DNA from: Flavobacterium sp. HJ-32-4
GTDB taxonomy: Bacteria; Bacteroidota; Bacteroidia; Flavobacteriales; Flavobacteriaceae
NCBI RefSeq assembly: GCF_022532105.1
Contig: NZ_CP092832.1
Coordinates: forward strand, 3,191,001-3,255,000
Direction of reading: 5' to 3'
Length of the DNA stretch: 64,000 nt
Under the pieces are notes generated by a model, which was not told the origin of the DNA, ran no database searches, and worked only from the letters and a program-made list of their open reading frames with translations. This document shows positions 1 through 9,861 of this stretch, piece by piece (the first letter of the stretch is position 1; each line of letters opens with the position of its first letter). The position numbers were made by a program, and so were the translations under genes.

Positions 1-1
1 G

Positions 2-157
2 CCGGATGTCGCGTATCTGGTAGAACGGCTTTCAAAGTTCATCGAGGATCCGGAAACGATGGTCGAAACCGGAAAACGGGCACGTGCATTTATAGAAAAA
101 GAACACCATTATCACACCATCGCGCAACGGTACCTGGACGTATGGAAGCCATCCTAA
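2..157 (+). CDS. Glycosyltransferase, C-terminal fragment (partial)
   Basis: Open reading frame entering from the left edge and ending at TAA 155-157. The 51 visible residues (PDVAYLVERLSKFIEDPETM, then a helical tail ending DVWKPS) look like the last helix of a GT-B fold family 4 glycosyltransferase, where such tails carry 'L..li.dpe...mg..aR'. No catalytic part is inside the window, so the family call is inference. It overlaps the next gene by 16 nt, which suggests an operon with translational coupling and fits a polysaccharide-assembly role. Confidence 0.55.
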   Translation, partial: PDVAYLVERLSKFIEDPETMVETGKRARAFIEKEHHYHTIAQRYLDVWKPS

Positions 158-1497
158 AATATCGTTACGCCATGATGGTCATTCCCGCCCTGGCAGCGGC
201 GACCGCGCTTTTTGTGCTGCCCGTTTCGTATGACGAGGCGTGGACTTTCCTGAATTTCACCCAAAAAGGCGTGGCGTATTCCGCCAGCCACTACCCTGCC
301 CCGAACAACCATATCCTGCATTCGATACTGACGGTTGGGATGGATGTCCTGCCCGGCCTCAAGCACCTGTGGAAGATCCGGTTGTCGTCGTGGATCGTAT
401 ATGTGCTGGGACTCATCGCGACGTTCCAAATCGTACGCCGGCATTTCGGGAGCGAAACGGCCGTCCTGGTGAGTGCAGTCGCACCGGTGTTGTTCATGAC
501 GTTTTACTATAGTTATATGTCACGCGGCTACGGCCTCGCTTATTTGCTGTTTCTGCTTTGCTTCGATCGCGCCTGGTCGATTTCGGCTGGCAATAACAGC
601 TGGAAGCAATGGCTGTGGCTGTCGGTGTGGGGCGCGCTGGGCTGTTATACACTGCCATCCTTTCTCTATGCGTTGGTGACACTACACGTCTTTTTGTTGG
701 TAAGCCACCCGAAAAATATCGTTCGCCAAGCCCTTTGGTCGGTGACTACGGTGGTGTTGGTTGCCGGCTTGTATCTGCCGCTGCTGCAGACAGAAGGGCT
801 GAAGTCGATCACATCAAACCGTTTCGTGGAACCCATCGGACTTTCGCAGACCCTACGCGAATTACCCGGCTTTCTCGTGCATCTGGTCGAAGAATTAAGC
901 GGATTCTCGCGTTGGATTTTGTTGCCGTTTTTGGCCCTTTCGGGATGGCACCTCATCCGGAGCCGCAACCGCCGCCTGATGCTTTTTGCCGGATGTGTGC
1001 TTATGGTCCCTATCCTGATGTTGGTTTTGCAACGGACCATTCCTTTCCCTCGGACCTTCCACTACCTGGCGTTTCCGATGACGCTGTTTTTGGTGGTTCC
1101 GCTGGCACCGCTCGTCCGTCGGATGCGGCCCGCTGTTGTTTTGGGCACAGCATGCGCGCTGCAGGTTGGATTGCTTTTACACTTTGCCCTGACTATCGGT
1201 GCCTATGAAGACCGCGATATGGCGCTGAACACAACGGCATCGACCATCATCCCTTCTATTGAGGGAGACAAGCGTTACTTTTTTGTAGGAACGCTGTTGC
1301 CTACGAATCTTGAATTTGAACTTATTGACGACGGGTATCAACACTACCACATTGAATATGGCTATACGGAAGACGCAGCAAAGGTGAGCGGATTCGACTA
1401 TGTCATCATCCAAAAAGAACAGGACCATTCGGTGGTGAAACCCTTATGGTCGACGCCGTATTATGCGGTCTATAAGGGAACGACTTCGTCTCCTTAA
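142..1497 (+). CDS. GT-C family membrane glycosyltransferase (PMT/ArnT-like)
   Basis: A 451-residue polytopic membrane protein with about ten hydrophobic segments. After the first membrane segment comes SYDEAWT (residues 29-35), with acidic residues D31 and E32 where GT-C enzymes place their first-loop catalytic Asp/Glu, followed by PAPNNHILHS (52-61), a His-containing loop typical of the PMT/ArnT/GT83 group. Such enzymes transfer sugars from polyprenyl-phosphate donors on the outer face of the inner membrane. The C-terminal region is soluble. It overlaps the upstream glycosyltransferase and converges on the flippase gene, with stop codons one base apart. Acceptor and donor cannot be read from sequence. 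Confidence 0.7.
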   Translation: MEAILKYRYAMMVIPALAAATALFVLPVSYDEAWTFLNFTQKGVAYSASHYPAPNNHILHSILTVGMDVLPGLKHLWKIRLSSWIVYVLGLIATFQIVRRHFGSETAVLVSAVAPVLFMTFYYSYMSRGYGLAYLLFLLCFDRAWSISAGNNSWKQWLWLSVWGALGCYTLPSFLYALVTLHVFLLVSHPKNIVRQALWSVTTVVLVAGLYLPLLQTEGLKSITSNRFVEPIGLSQTLRELPGFLVHLVEELSGFSRWILLPFLALSGWHLIRSRNRRLMLFAGCVLMVPILMLVLQRTIPFPRTFHYLAFPMTLFLVVPLAPLVRRMRPAVVLGTACALQVGLLLHFALTIGAYEDRDMALNTTASTIIPSIEGDKRYFFVGTLLPTNLEFELIDDGYQHYHIEYGYTEDAAKVSGFDYVIIQKEQDHSVVKPLWSTPYYAVYKGTTSSP

Positions 1498-1498
1498 C

Positions 1499-2779
1499 TT
1501 ATACTGCCGCTTTTTGGCCCCACCACACGCGGCGAAACCAATACAGCATCAAGATCAGGTTGAGAAAATGGGCAATGGCGTATGCCTTCAACGCGCCGTT
1601 TCCTCCCTCTTGGGGTACGAGCCAAAACGCACCCGCCAGGTATAGACCGTTGAACAGTATTTCGGCAATAAGGTAGCGTGTGACCTGCGCTTCCACCAGT
1701 ACCCGCATCCCAAAAGCCAATGCCAGCACCCGGAAGAGGTCGCCTGCGAGTTGCCACGTCAGCAGGTCGGCGACGGGTTGAAACTCGTCTGACAGGGCTA
1801 CGGTTACCGCGATATGGCGTAGCAGGTATAATAGCACCAATGCGCCGGTAAAAAGCGGCACGAAATACCGATAGTAGTAGCGTACTTCTTTTCCGAATGC
1901 CTTTTCCGACGTAAGGGAGGCGAGTCGTGGCATGTAGTAAAGTGAAAGTCCCGACCCGACCGCTAGCATGTAAAAGCCGGATATGCGGTTGACGGCATCC
2001 CATAAACCTGCCTCCGTCACCGAGCGATGGTCAACGATGCACGTCCGTATGAACAACTGCGCCACGGGGGCGAGGATCGAGGTAACCAGTCCCATCAGCA
2101 TAAACTTCCCAATCTGCCGCACGAACCGCATGTGGAGGACGCGCGGCAAATGGGTACGGAAAAGGGTGCGGTCGCGTCGGAAAAACAGCCAGGTAACCAA
2201 GGCCATCAACGCCTCACCCACGGCAATGGCATAGAGTCCGCCTTCCATCCCGAACATCAGGATAAAATAGACGGTAGCGGCAAAAACGGCCGCATTCGAA
2301 ATGATTTGTATGAGGATGATCTTCCGGAACGCTTCAAAACCGTTGTACACCGCAAGCCAGAATACATTCAATACCACCAACGGCAGCACCGACGCCAGTA
2401 GCCGGAGGGGCCATACATAACCGGGATCGAAGAACAGCGCCTCAGAGAGAAAAGGCGCTGCGACAAACGTGACAACTGACAATACGGCCGACATCAACAG
2501 CGAAAACCAGAAGAAAGTCGCGTAGATCGCCGATAATTCCTCGAGGTCGTGCCTGTTCCGGGCGACCAGTTTGGTCGCGGAATTGCTGATGCCGAGCGTG
2601 CCCAACGACTTCACCATGGCAACGAAATTGCGGAAACTGCCGGTGAGGGCCATTCCTTTCGCACCCAGAAATGTCGAGGTAATTTTTACGGAGAGGAAAC
2701 CCAAAAGAAAATTGAAGAGAACTTGTGCGGCGTTGAGCGACACCACCTTCAATACTTCGTGTTTATTCGGGAACCGCAT
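1499..2779 (-). CDS. WzxE-like O-antigen/lipid-linked oligosaccharide flippase
   Basis: 426-residue MVF/MATE-type flippase with about 12 membrane segments. The N-terminus (ITSTFLGAKGMALTGSFRNF) and the later segment LLTWQLAGDLFRV match, from memory, the pattern of E. coli WzxE, which flips undecaprenyl-PP oligosaccharides across the inner membrane. It is the last gene of a four-gene minus-strand operon; its ATG overlaps the acyltransferase stop as TGATG, so translation is probably coupled. The neighbours make or decorate an amino sugar, which parallels the enterobacterial common antigen cluster (transaminase, acetyltransferase, flippase). The exact glycan is unknown. Confidence 0.82.
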   Translation of the reverse strand: MRFPNKHEVLKVVSLNAAQVLFNFLLGFLSVKITSTFLGAKGMALTGSFRNFVAMVKSLGTLGISNSATKLVARNRHDLEELSAIYATFFWFSLLMSAVLSVVTFVAAPFLSEALFFDPGYVWPLRLLASVLPLVVLNVFWLAVYNGFEAFRKIILIQIISNAAVFAATVYFILMFGMEGGLYAIAVGEALMALVTWLFFRRDRTLFRTHLPRVLHMRFVRQIGKFMLMGLVTSILAPVAQLFIRTCIVDHRSVTEAGLWDAVNRISGFYMLAVGSGLSLYYMPRLASLTSEKAFGKEVRYYYRYFVPLFTGALVLLYLLRHIAVTVALSDEFQPVADLLTWQLAGDLFRVLALAFGMRVLVEAQVTRYLIAEILFNGLYLAGAFWLVPQEGGNGALKAYAIAHFLNLILMLYWFRRVWWGQKAAV

Positions 2780-3339
2780 CAGATAGTCCGGATTACACGG
2801 GCGGGGTTGCCCGCGGCTATTGCGTTGGCCGGCACGTCTTTCGTTACGACCGCGCTGTGTCCGATAACGGCATGATCCCCAATGGTGACACCTTTTAGTA
2901 CGGTCACATTCGAGCCGATGAACACCCCTTTCCCGATCGTGACGGGCGCAGTGGCGGGTTGCCCCGTCAGCCTGTTTCCGGGTGTGAGGTCGTGCGCATC
3001 GCTGTCGAGAATGCGGCAGTTACTTCCTATCAGGGTATCGTCGCCGATGGTAATGCGATCAAAAGCGATGGCTGTAAAGGCATTGTTCAACGCCACCCGA
3101 TTGCCGATTTCAATCCGCGCGTCGGGATGACGGGCTTCGAGATAGGCATAGTGGGAATAATACTCACTGGAAGCGATGACCCCCACTTGCACGTCCTGAC
3201 CAAAGGCAATATGTCCCTTCCCTTTCAGCAAAAGCGGGTGGTAACACGTTGGCCGACCCGCTACTGAACGACAGTCGGAAAGCCAGCGGTATTTCCAAAC
3301 GCGAAGCGTGACGAATAAAAACTGTCGGATCCTATTCAT
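2779..3339 (-). CDS. Hexapeptide-repeat acyltransferase (sugar O/N-acetyltransferase type)
   Basis: 186 residues. The C-terminal two thirds are left-handed beta-helix hexapeptide repeats ([45 protein letters not shown]) closed by the family signature AGNPARVIR. The segment DSDAHD carries the likely catalytic His. Such enzymes move an acetyl or longer acyl group from acyl-CoA to a sugar. The start overlaps the aminotransferase stop by 4 nt (ATGA). Placed after a DegT aminotransferase it could be the N-acetyltransferase of an NDP-amino-sugar pathway (FdtC-like) or an O-acetyltransferase; sequence alone does not decide. Confidence 0.8.
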   Translation of the reverse strand: MNRIRQFLFVTLRVWKYRWLSDCRSVAGRPTCYHPLLLKGKGHIAFGQDVQVGVIASSEYYSHYAYLEARHPDARIEIGNRVALNNAFTAIAFDRITIGDDTLIGSNCRILDSDAHDLTPGNRLTGQPATAPVTIGKGVFIGSNVTVLKGVTIGDHAVIGHSAVVTKDVPANAIAAGNPARVIRTI

Positions 3340-4439
3340 TCCAATCGGTTTACGTGGGTGATAATGTGCTGCAACTGCGCATCGGTGAGCGATCCGTATA
3401 CCGGCAAACTCAATACTTCCTCATGGAGGGCTTCCGTCAACGGAAAAGATAATCCGTGCCATTCAGGCAAAGCTTTCTGGCGATGCGGCGCGACCGGATA
3501 GTGTATCTGTGTCTGGACGCCGTTTTCCAACAGCATGGCCTGCAAACGCGCCCGTTCCGTACATCGGATGATAAATTGGTGGAACACATGCGCGTCGCTT
3601 TCGTCATAAGTGGGCAGTACAACCCTTGGGTTCCTGATTTCCGACAGGTAACGGGTGGCAATCGCGCGACGTCTTGTATTCTCCGCATCCAAATGGGGTA
3701 ACTTCACCCGAAGGAATGCGGCCTGCAACTCATCCAGACGCGAATTGATGCCGACATACTCGTTGTAGTACTTGGTTTCCGAGCCGTAATTCCGTAGTAA
3801 CCGCACCATCCTGGCCAGTTGCGGATCGTTGGTCGTCACGGCACCGGCATCTCCAAGGGCGCCAAGGTTTTTGGTAGGATAAAAACTAAAACCCGCTGCA
3901 TCCCCCAGATTACCCGCCTTTCGTCCGGAGGCATCACACGCACCATGGGCTTGCGCTGCATCTTCTACGATGAGTAGTCCGTGACGCGAAGCAAGCTCCC
4001 GCAGCCGCGGCATATCACACAGTTGTCCGTAAAGATGGACGGGCAAAAGCGCCTTCGTCCGCGAGGTGAGCTGCGCCTCTACCCGCGAAGGATCGAGGTT
4101 AAAACTCGCTTCGTCGGGCTCAACCGGAACCGGCACGAGTCCGGCCTGCTTGATGGCAAGAATACTGGCAATGTAGGTATTAGCCGCTACGATGACCTCA
4201 TCACCCGCCTGCAAACGGCCCAATTCTATATACGCCGTCAGGATGAGTGTCAGCGCATCGAGTCCGTTCGCCACACCCACAGCATATTCGGTGCCGCAAT
4301 AGGCAGCGAATTCGGCTTCGAAGGCAGCGGTCTCTTCTCCGAGGATATACCAACCCTTGTCGAGGAAACGCTGCATCCGGTCGCGAAAGTCGGCCTCAAA
4401 GGGCTCGTTTACTTTATGTAGGTCGAGGAACGGAATCAT
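3336..4439 (-). CDS. DegT/DnrJ/EryC1/StrS family sugar-nucleotide aminotransferase
   Basis: 367-residue PLP enzyme that aminates an NDP-keto-deoxysugar, usually with glutamate as donor. Visible landmarks: ANGLDAL (58-64), AANTYIAS (85-92), [11 protein letters not shown] (157-167; D160 contacts the PLP ring nitrogen), and [15 protein letters not shown] (186-200) with K190 as the Schiff-base lysine. Length and motifs match the FdtB/WecE/QdtB group of 3- or 4-ketosugar transaminases. Its stop overlaps the acyltransferase start by 4 nt and its start overlaps the upstream GNAT stop by 4 nt, so all members are probably made together. Regiochemistry (C3 or C4) is not determined. Confidence 0.9.
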   Translation of the reverse strand: MIPFLDLHKVNEPFEADFRDRMQRFLDKGWYILGEETAAFEAEFAAYCGTEYAVGVANGLDALTLILTAYIELGRLQAGDEVIVAANTYIASILAIKQAGLVPVPVEPDEASFNLDPSRVEAQLTSRTKALLPVHLYGQLCDMPRLRELASRHGLLIVEDAAQAHGACDASGRKAGNLGDAAGFSFYPTKNLGALGDAGAVTTNDPQLARMVRLLRNYGSETKYYNEYVGINSRLDELQAAFLRVKLPHLDAENTRRRAIATRYLSEIRNPRVVLPTYDESDAHVFHQFIIRCTERARLQAMLLENGVQTQIHYPVAPHRQKALPEWHGLSFPLTEALHEEVLSLPVYGSLTDAQLQHIITHVNRLE

Positions 4440-5413
4440 AGCAACACGTTTTGTAACCGGGCGTGGTGCGCGGTCGCTACTTCATAAAAATCATGGGTGA
4501 CGGTGCCGCATCCGAAACTCTCCTTCCAATACGAAAGTCCGCCGTTGAGCTTTTGCCCGTCCGCCTCATTCGAAATACCAAAATCGAACCAGCGTTTGGT
4601 TCCTTTGAACTGCGACAAAAGAGAGACATGCAGGAAGTCGAGGCTGCCGTTCTTGTGGCGCTCGGCATCGGCCGCAATGTATTGGGAATGGACGACATAA
4701 TCAGAGAGATACAGCACCGTTCCGGCAACAGGTCGGTCGCCGTCATACGCGATATACAGGTGGATATGATCCGGAAACCGCTCCATCAAAAGTCGCATTT
4801 CGTTTGCCGTATGCACCGGCCGCGCGTCGTGCCGTTCGTTGAGCGAAGGCACCAGCAATTCCTCCCAAAATACCGTGGGATCGAGGACCCGTTTCACGTG
4901 CAAAAAGGCTCTTTCACCCCGTTTCAGCCCCGCCTTCCGATCGGTAGAAAAACGCGGTGTAAGGGAGAGGTCCAAGACGGAAAGCGTATCGCGACGCACC
5001 AACGTAGCACCAGCCAAAAAAAGCGCATACTCAGCTTCCTGCGACGGTTTGGCGTGGTAAATCGAAGGGAGGCATTTCCACCGAAGGGTCGAAACGCCCT
5101 GCGATGCCAGAAAACGGAGTATGGCCGCCAGCATGTTAATGACACCGGCCAGTTTCATTCCGTCTTTATACACCAATCCGCCATAGGTCAGGCCCCCGTG
5201 CGTTACGACCTGTTCCCCTTCGCGGTTCGCGGGCAGCACGCCTACCCATTCCCCTTCTTCTTCCAGTATCAGTGAAAAATCCTCAAAGCGATTCGAGTGG
5301 TACTCCATATACCGCCGGTCAAACAAAAACGTCGCATTCCGCGCACTTCCTATGAAGGCGTTCCATTTGTCGGCGGAACGGGCGTCGTAGCGACGGACGG
5401 TGAGGTTTTTCAA
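4436..5413 (-). CDS. FemAB-like / GNAT-fold acyltransferase, first gene of amino-sugar operon
   Basis: 325 residues with the double-GNAT look of FemAB-type proteins: an N-terminal half with [20 protein letters not shown] and [10 protein letters not shown], and a C-terminal half with [10 protein letters not shown], a GNAT-like strand-helix, and [12 protein letters not shown]. FemAB-like proteins use aminoacyl-tRNA or acyl-CoA to acylate amino groups. In this operon it may acylate the amino sugar made by the DegT enzyme, in addition to the hexapeptide acyltransferase. This is inference. The gene opens the minus-strand operon; a TAAATTTC sequence on the minus strand at 5431-5438 resembles a -7 box. 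Confidence 0.7.
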   Translation of the reverse strand: MKNLTVRRYDARSADKWNAFIGSARNATFLFDRRYMEYHSNRFEDFSLILEEEGEWVGVLPANREGEQVVTHGGLTYGGLVYKDGMKLAGVINMLAAILRFLASQGVSTLRWKCLPSIYHAKPSQEAEYALFLAGATLVRRDTLSVLDLSLTPRFSTDRKAGLKRGERAFLHVKRVLDPTVFWEELLVPSLNERHDARPVHTANEMRLLMERFPDHIHLYIAYDGDRPVAGTVLYLSDYVVHSQYIAADAERHKNGSLDFLHVSLLSQFKGTKRWFDFGISNEADGQKLNGGLSYWKESFGCGTVTHDFYEVATAHHARLQNVLL

Positions 5414-5512
5414 ATCGGCGGTTTAGGACGGAAATTTACGCAATTCCCCGCGAATGCACTAATGGCGCATTTGGGTGATTTTACGTATTTTTAACCGTCA
5501 AAAAAACGCGCT

Positions 5513-7315
5513 GTGAAACGACATATTGCCTGGTTGCTGCCGATTCTGCTTCTGGCGGGCTTCTCTGCCTCCGCCCAGACATTTGGGCTGTTGCAGCAAT
5601 TTGGAGGTCATAGTGACTTCACTTTCGCGGGCAATACGCTAAATTACCAGGAAAACGAGGGCAATCCTGAAGGCCCGTGTACGATCATGACCTCATCGTC
5701 GGCTTCGCTGGCCCTCGGACCGTCTGATAACGTGATATTTGCCCGCCTTTACTGGGCCGGCTCGGGCAATGGCAGCGGCGATGATGTGGTGCAACTCAAC
5801 GGACAACAGGTGGTCGCCACCCAGACCCTTACCTTTACCTATGCCAATATGCCCGCGTTCTGCGCTTCCGCGGATGTCACCGCGTTGGTACAGGCGGCAG
5901 GCCCTGGCACCTACACCTTTTCGGGACTTGACCTCAGCGATGTCATCAACACCCTAAACTACTGCGCCAATGGTGTCAATTTTGGCGGATGGGCCCTGGT
6001 GGTGGTCTTTGAAAATCCGGCGCTGCCCATCAACCAGGTGAATGTGTACGACGGACTCAACGGCGTGCCGCCCCAGTTGACGATCGTACTCGACAGCCTG
6101 AATGTCATCGATTCGGAAGGCGCCAAAATTGGTTTCATTGCCTGGGAAGGCGACTCGGCCCTGGCGGTGAACGAACGGCTTACGATCAACAACCAGGTGT
6201 TGAGCAACGCGCTGAACCCGCCTACGAATGCGTTTAATGGGACGAACAGCATCACCGGCGCGACAAACCTTTACAATATGGACATCGATGTGTATGACAT
6301 CGAAAACAACATACAACCGGGTGACGCCACCGCTACCGTAAAACTGACCTCCGGACAGGATTTCGTGATGATCAGCACCGTAGTGACGAAATTGAATGTC
6401 ATGTTACCCGATGCGACCGTGGCCATCGACGCCGTCGATACCGACTGCGGCTCGCGCGACATAACCGTTTCTTTTACCGTGTGGAATAAAGAAAGTACGG
6501 ATGTCCTTCCGGCCGGGGTGCCGGTGTCTATTTACGCGGATGGCACCTACCTCACCACTATTTTCACCACCATCGACTTACCGCCTGGGGGAAGTGAGAG
6601 CAGCACCCTGACATTGACGATCCCCGATGGCGTTCCCAATACGTTTACACTGGAATTCCGCGCCGATGAAGCGGCTGACAGCACGAAGACCGTCACCGAA
6701 CTTAGCGAATCCAACAATAGTACGACCACTCCGGTGACCCTGTTGGTACTGCCCAGCTTCAATGCCGTTCCGGGACTCGAGGCCTGTAACCTCGGCCTTT
6801 CTAAGGGACGATTTGATTTTTCGGGGTATCCGGATAGCATCCGCACACGGCCTGAAGATAGCATTCGTTTTTTCGCAACGGAAGACCAGGCGGTTGCCGG
6901 TACACCGGAAATCCTGGATCCCTCGGCTTATGAAACCACAGCACCCGACACCGTTTGGGTACGGATCGAGACACCGGAAGGTTGTTTTGTTACCACCTCT
7001 TTTCCGTTGACGGTGCGAAATTGCCCGCCTGTTCTCTATAATCTGGTCGAACCGAATGAAAACGGGTATTTTGATTTTCTACTGACGGATGGTTTACACG
7101 ACATCTTCCTGGATTACCGCCTTTCGATCTACAATCGATGGGGGATATTGGTATGGACGGGCTATGACACGACCGATGATTTTCGCGGACGGTCAAATGA
7201 AGGGAACGAGTGGTTAGGGAAAGACCTGCCCGGGGGCACCTATTTTTACCTGTTGGAATTGAACGACCCGGATTATCCGGATCCTATGACGGGCTATCTC
7301 TACCTTAAAAAGTGA
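5513..7315 (+). CDS. T9SS type B secreted protein with CARDB-like domain (CHU_C sorting domain)
   Basis: 600-residue exported protein; GTG start followed by a signal peptide (LLPILLLAGFSASA, cut before QTF). Residues about 25-290 form a beta-rich domain (DVTALVQAAGPGTYTFSGL, NFGGWALVVVFE, IGFIAWEGD) often seen in large flavobacterial surface proteins. Residues about 295-410 look like a CARDB/Ig-type domain (VSFTVWNKES, LTIPDGVPNTF, LSESNNSTTT). The last about 85 residues are the gliding-motility-associated type B sorting domain: ISIYNRWG-type motif (LSIYNRWGILVW), NEWLGKDLPGGTYFYLLEL, and a terminal YLYLKK. The type IX machinery would carry it to the surface. Its stop is one base from the converging RDD gene. 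Confidence 0.8.
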   Translation: MKRHIAWLLPILLLAGFSASAQTFGLLQQFGGHSDFTFAGNTLNYQENEGNPEGPCTIMTSSSASLALGPSDNVIFARLYWAGSGNGSGDDVVQLNGQQVVATQTLTFTYANMPAFCASADVTALVQAAGPGTYTFSGLDLSDVINTLNYCANGVNFGGWALVVVFENPALPINQVNVYDGLNGVPPQLTIVLDSLNVIDSEGAKIGFIAWEGDSALAVNERLTINNQVLSNALNPPTNAFNGTNSITGATNLYNMDIDVYDIENNIQPGDATATVKLTSGQDFVMISTVVTKLNVMLPDATVAIDAVDTDCGSRDITVSFTVWNKESTDVLPAGVPVSIYADGTYLTTIFTTIDLPPGGSESSTLTLTIPDGVPNTFTLEFRADEAADSTKTVTELSESNNSTTTPVTLLVLPSFNAVPGLEACNLGLSKGRFDFSGYPDSIRTRPEDSIRFFATEDQAVAGTPEILDPSAYETTAPDTVWVRIETPEGCFVTTSFPLTVRNCPPVLYNLVEPNENGYFDFLLTDGLHDIFLDYRLSIYNRWGILVWTGYDTTDDFRGRSNEGNEWLGKDLPGGTYFYLLELNDPDYPDPMTGYLYLKK

Positions 7316-7316
7316 C

Positions 7317-8054
7317 CTACATTTTTTGGGTGTAGTAGTTGTAATCCTTCATAACGGTCGAAATAAAGGCCTCTTTCGTAGACAGCGGATTTTTGAAACC
7401 GCAAACCTGTTCGATCTTATCCGCCAGCCTTTCAAGTGTGCGGTAATCGGCGTGGCGACGGGCCGATTCGAAGGTATCCTTGATGATCCGCATATCGTTG
7501 TCGCTCAACCGTACCACCAACGGAAACTGGGGTCGGTAATCGTCTTCCACTTCAATCAGGATGGTACTGTCGATGGTCACCCGGTTCCGAAGCGTTATGA
7601 CAGCCGTTCCGGCCGCAATGTCACCCAACCGTTGGGTTTTCTTTGTGGTAATCAGCAGGATGAGGCCAGTGACAATCGTTCCGAAGTCGACGATCCGTAA
7701 GACCCACCGCATGAAATAGTCGCCGAACGACGCCTGGTACCCGTCGATTTTGACCACTTTAATTTTGACGATGTATTTCCCGATAGTACGTCCTTCAAAA
7801 AAGCCCTCCTGCACCACAGAATAAAAGGCGACAGGCAAATAAAACAGGATGTAAACCGCCATCTCTGACCACTGGTCGAGCGTACTGAGGTACTGCTTGA
7901 AACCGAAAAAGCTGAAAATGAGGTTGAATACCAACTGCAGGTACACAAACTGGATGACGAAATCGATGAGGCCGGCGAGCATCCGCTCTCCAACCGACGC
8001 GGCATTGAATTTGATGACGACATTTTGTGTGGTATTGATGGATAATTGGGTCAT
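7317..8054 (-). CDS. RDD family membrane protein
   Basis: 245 residues. The first about 150 hold an RDD domain: GERMLAGLIDFVIQFVY (18-34) with the Arg-Asp pattern that names the family, then FFEGRTIGKYIVKIKVV, and three to four membrane helices. The C-terminal about 80 residues are soluble and helical (FESARRHADYRTLERLADKIEQ). RDD proteins are often small transport-related or cation-handling membrane proteins; no precise function is known here. Its ATG lies only 20 nt from the ATG of the divergent SpoIIM-like gene, so the two share one tiny promoter region. The pairing RDD + SpoIIM + MoxR/DUF58 is common in Bacteroidota. Confidence 0.85.
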   Translation of the reverse strand: MTQLSINTTQNVVIKFNAASVGERMLAGLIDFVIQFVYLQLVFNLIFSFFGFKQYLSTLDQWSEMAVYILFYLPVAFYSVVQEGFFEGRTIGKYIVKIKVVKIDGYQASFGDYFMRWVLRIVDFGTIVTGLILLITTKKTQRLGDIAAGTAVITLRNRVTIDSTILIEVEDDYRPQFPLVVRLSDNDMRIIKDTFESARRHADYRTLERLADKIEQVCGFKNPLSTKEAFISTVMKDYNYYTQKM

Positions 8055-8074
8055 AATTTATATTTTAGCCCTAC

Positions 8075-9052
8075 ATGAGAGAGGCGGCCTTCATCAAGCA
8101 AAATAAAGAAAAATGGCTCGAATTCGAACGGGCTATTTCGGGCGAGACAAAAAAAAATCCGGACGAGTGGGCGGCACTCTACGTGCAGATCGTCAGTGAC
8201 CTGTCGTTCGCGCAAACGTATTACCCGAAGAGTAAAACCGTTATCTACCTCAACCACCTCGCGTCGCAGATCTTCCAAAAAATCTACAAGACCCGTCGGC
8301 ATGAGACGAACCGGGTGGTGCATTTCTTCAAAACGGAAGTGCCGTTGCTTACGTATCAAAACCGACGCTACCTGCTCTACTCCTTTCTGTTGCTCCTCCT
8401 TTTTACCGCCATTGGCGTCTTGTCGGAGTATGGTGGCGACGGCCTGGCACGACGTATGCTCGGTGACGAATATGTCAATAAAACGCTGGAAAATATCCGC
8501 GAGGGCAATCCGACTGCTGTGTATTCATCCGGATCGAACTGGGGAAGTTTCATAGGAATTGTATTCAATAACCTCAAAGTAGGCGCCTTCCTGTATGCAT
8601 CAGGTATCTTTGGCGGGATTGGCAGTTTCTACTGCCTTTTGCAAAACGGCGTCATGTTGGGCTGCTTCCATTATATCTTCGCTACCCAGGATGTACTGTA
8701 CAAAAGCGCGCTGGGTATCTGGATACACGGTTCGTTTGAGATTTTTTCGATGGTCGTGGAAGGCGGTTGCGGACTCATGCTGGGCGCATCGCTGCTGTTC
8801 CCCCGTACGTATTCCCGCATCGATTCACTGAAGATCGGCTTACGGAACAGTTTCAAGATTTTTCTGAGTACGATGCCGTTCACGATCGCTGCCGCGGTTT
8901 TGGAGGGATTTGTGACCCGATATGCGAACCAGCTTCCGGATTTGGTCAACCTTGCCATCATCCTATCGACGCTTTCGATCATCTCCTATTATTACATCAT
9001 CTATCCGTATCGCGTGGCGCGCCGGATGCAAAACGAACAGCACGCCTCGTGA
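8075..9052 (+). CDS. Stage II sporulation protein M (SpoIIM)-like membrane protein
   Basis: 325 residues. The N-terminus is soluble (EAAFIKQNKEKWLEFERAI, a pattern typical of the family), followed by six or so membrane segments (LLYSFLLLLLFTAIGVLSEYG; NNLKVGAFLYASGIFGGIGS; LGIWIHGSFEIFSMVVEGG; LVNLAIILSTLSIISYYYII). The IHGSFEI segment is a recurrent signature of SpoIIM/DUF95 proteins. These occur in non-sporulating bacteria beside RDD, DUF4129, MoxR and DUF58 genes, as here. A role in membrane or envelope homeostasis is assumed but not shown. Its stop overlaps the GTG start of the next gene (GTGA). Confidence 0.85.
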   Translation: MREAAFIKQNKEKWLEFERAISGETKKNPDEWAALYVQIVSDLSFAQTYYPKSKTVIYLNHLASQIFQKIYKTRRHETNRVVHFFKTEVPLLTYQNRRYLLYSFLLLLLFTAIGVLSEYGGDGLARRMLGDEYVNKTLENIREGNPTAVYSSGSNWGSFIGIVFNNLKVGAFLYASGIFGGIGSFYCLLQNGVMLGCFHYIFATQDVLYKSALGIWIHGSFEIFSMVVEGGCGLMLGASLLFPRTYSRIDSLKIGLRNSFKIFLSTMPFTIAAAVLEGFVTRYANQLPDLVNLAIILSTLSIISYYYIIYPYRVARRMQNEQHAS

Positions 9053-9861
9053 GGAACCGGATCGTATTTGTTTTATCGCTGCTTTCCGCAGTGGCCACGG
9101 CGCAGGACACACTATCCGAGCCGCTGGTGGATACGACGACGGTTACCGTTGACTCTACTTACGTCGACGAGGACAATACCTTTTCGGCCCGCATACCTGC
9201 CGACACCAGTGCGTTTTATGCGATTGACCCACAACGGATCAAACCGGTGCGTTTCGAAGATGACCTCCGTTCGCGCTACGATTCGAAGGCATTTTCGTAT
9301 GAGGATACAAAACCGGAGAAGACGCTTTGGCAACGATTTACCGACTGGCTCGACCGGAAGCTACGCGAATGGTTTGATTTGCAAGACACCCAGACATCTG
9401 CCCAAATTCTGCGCTATGTCGGTTGGTCGTTAGTGATACTGCTTGCCCTTCTGGTGGTGTATTTCATCGCCCGTGTCCTTTTCAGGAAGGAAGGAAAATG
9501 GGTTTTCACGCGTTCGCCTCAGGCCGGATTACGCTATGATGATGTGGACGACAACATCGAAGCCGCTGATTTCGACGAGTTGATCCGGAAGGCGCTGGCG
9601 GAAAATGACCGCCGTCTTGCCACCCGTTACCTCTACCTGCGATTGCTGCGGGAATTGTCGAGACGGGAGATCATCGAATTCGACAAAGAGAAGACGAATT
9701 CGCAGTACGCCTATGAAATACGGAATGAGGCGCTACGGAAGCAGTTTCAGTATCTCTCTTATTTGTATAACTACATCTGGTATGGCAAATTCGACGTTGA
9801 CGAATCGACATACGCCAAAACGGCCGCCGCTTTCCAGGAAACCATAACGCGACTGGCATGA
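9049..9861 (+). CDS. DUF4129 domain-containing membrane protein
   Basis: 270 residues from the GTG at 9049, which overlaps the SpoIIM stop; the frame is open further upstream, but this start gives a clean signal peptide (RNRIVFVLSLLSAVATAQ). A membrane segment follows near residue 125-150 (VGWSLVILLALLVVYFIARV). The cytoplasmic C-terminal part carries the DUF4129 pattern (LATRYLYLRLLRELSRREII, then YEIRN and YLYNYIWYG). DUF4129 proteins accompany MoxR-DUF58 operons and may be their membrane partner. It overlaps the downstream DUF4350 gene by 4 nt, so the group is one transcription unit. Confidence 0.8.
   Translation: MRNRIVFVLSLLSAVATAQDTLSEPLVDTTTVTVDSTYVDEDNTFSARIPADTSAFYAIDPQRIKPVRFEDDLRSRYDSKAFSYEDTKPEKTLWQRFTDWLDRKLREWFDLQDTQTSAQILRYVGWSLVILLALLVVYFIARVLFRKEGKWVFTRSPQAGLRYDDVDDNIEAADFDELIRKALAENDRRLATRYLYLRLLRELSRREIIEFDKEKTNSQYAYEIRNEALRKQFQYLSYLYNYIWYGKFDVDESTYAKTAAAFQETITRLA

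Noticed and set aside
609..1208. 199-codon ORF inside the GT-C gene in another frame
   Set aside because: A shadow of the GT-C gene with Pro/Arg-rich, domain-free sequence.
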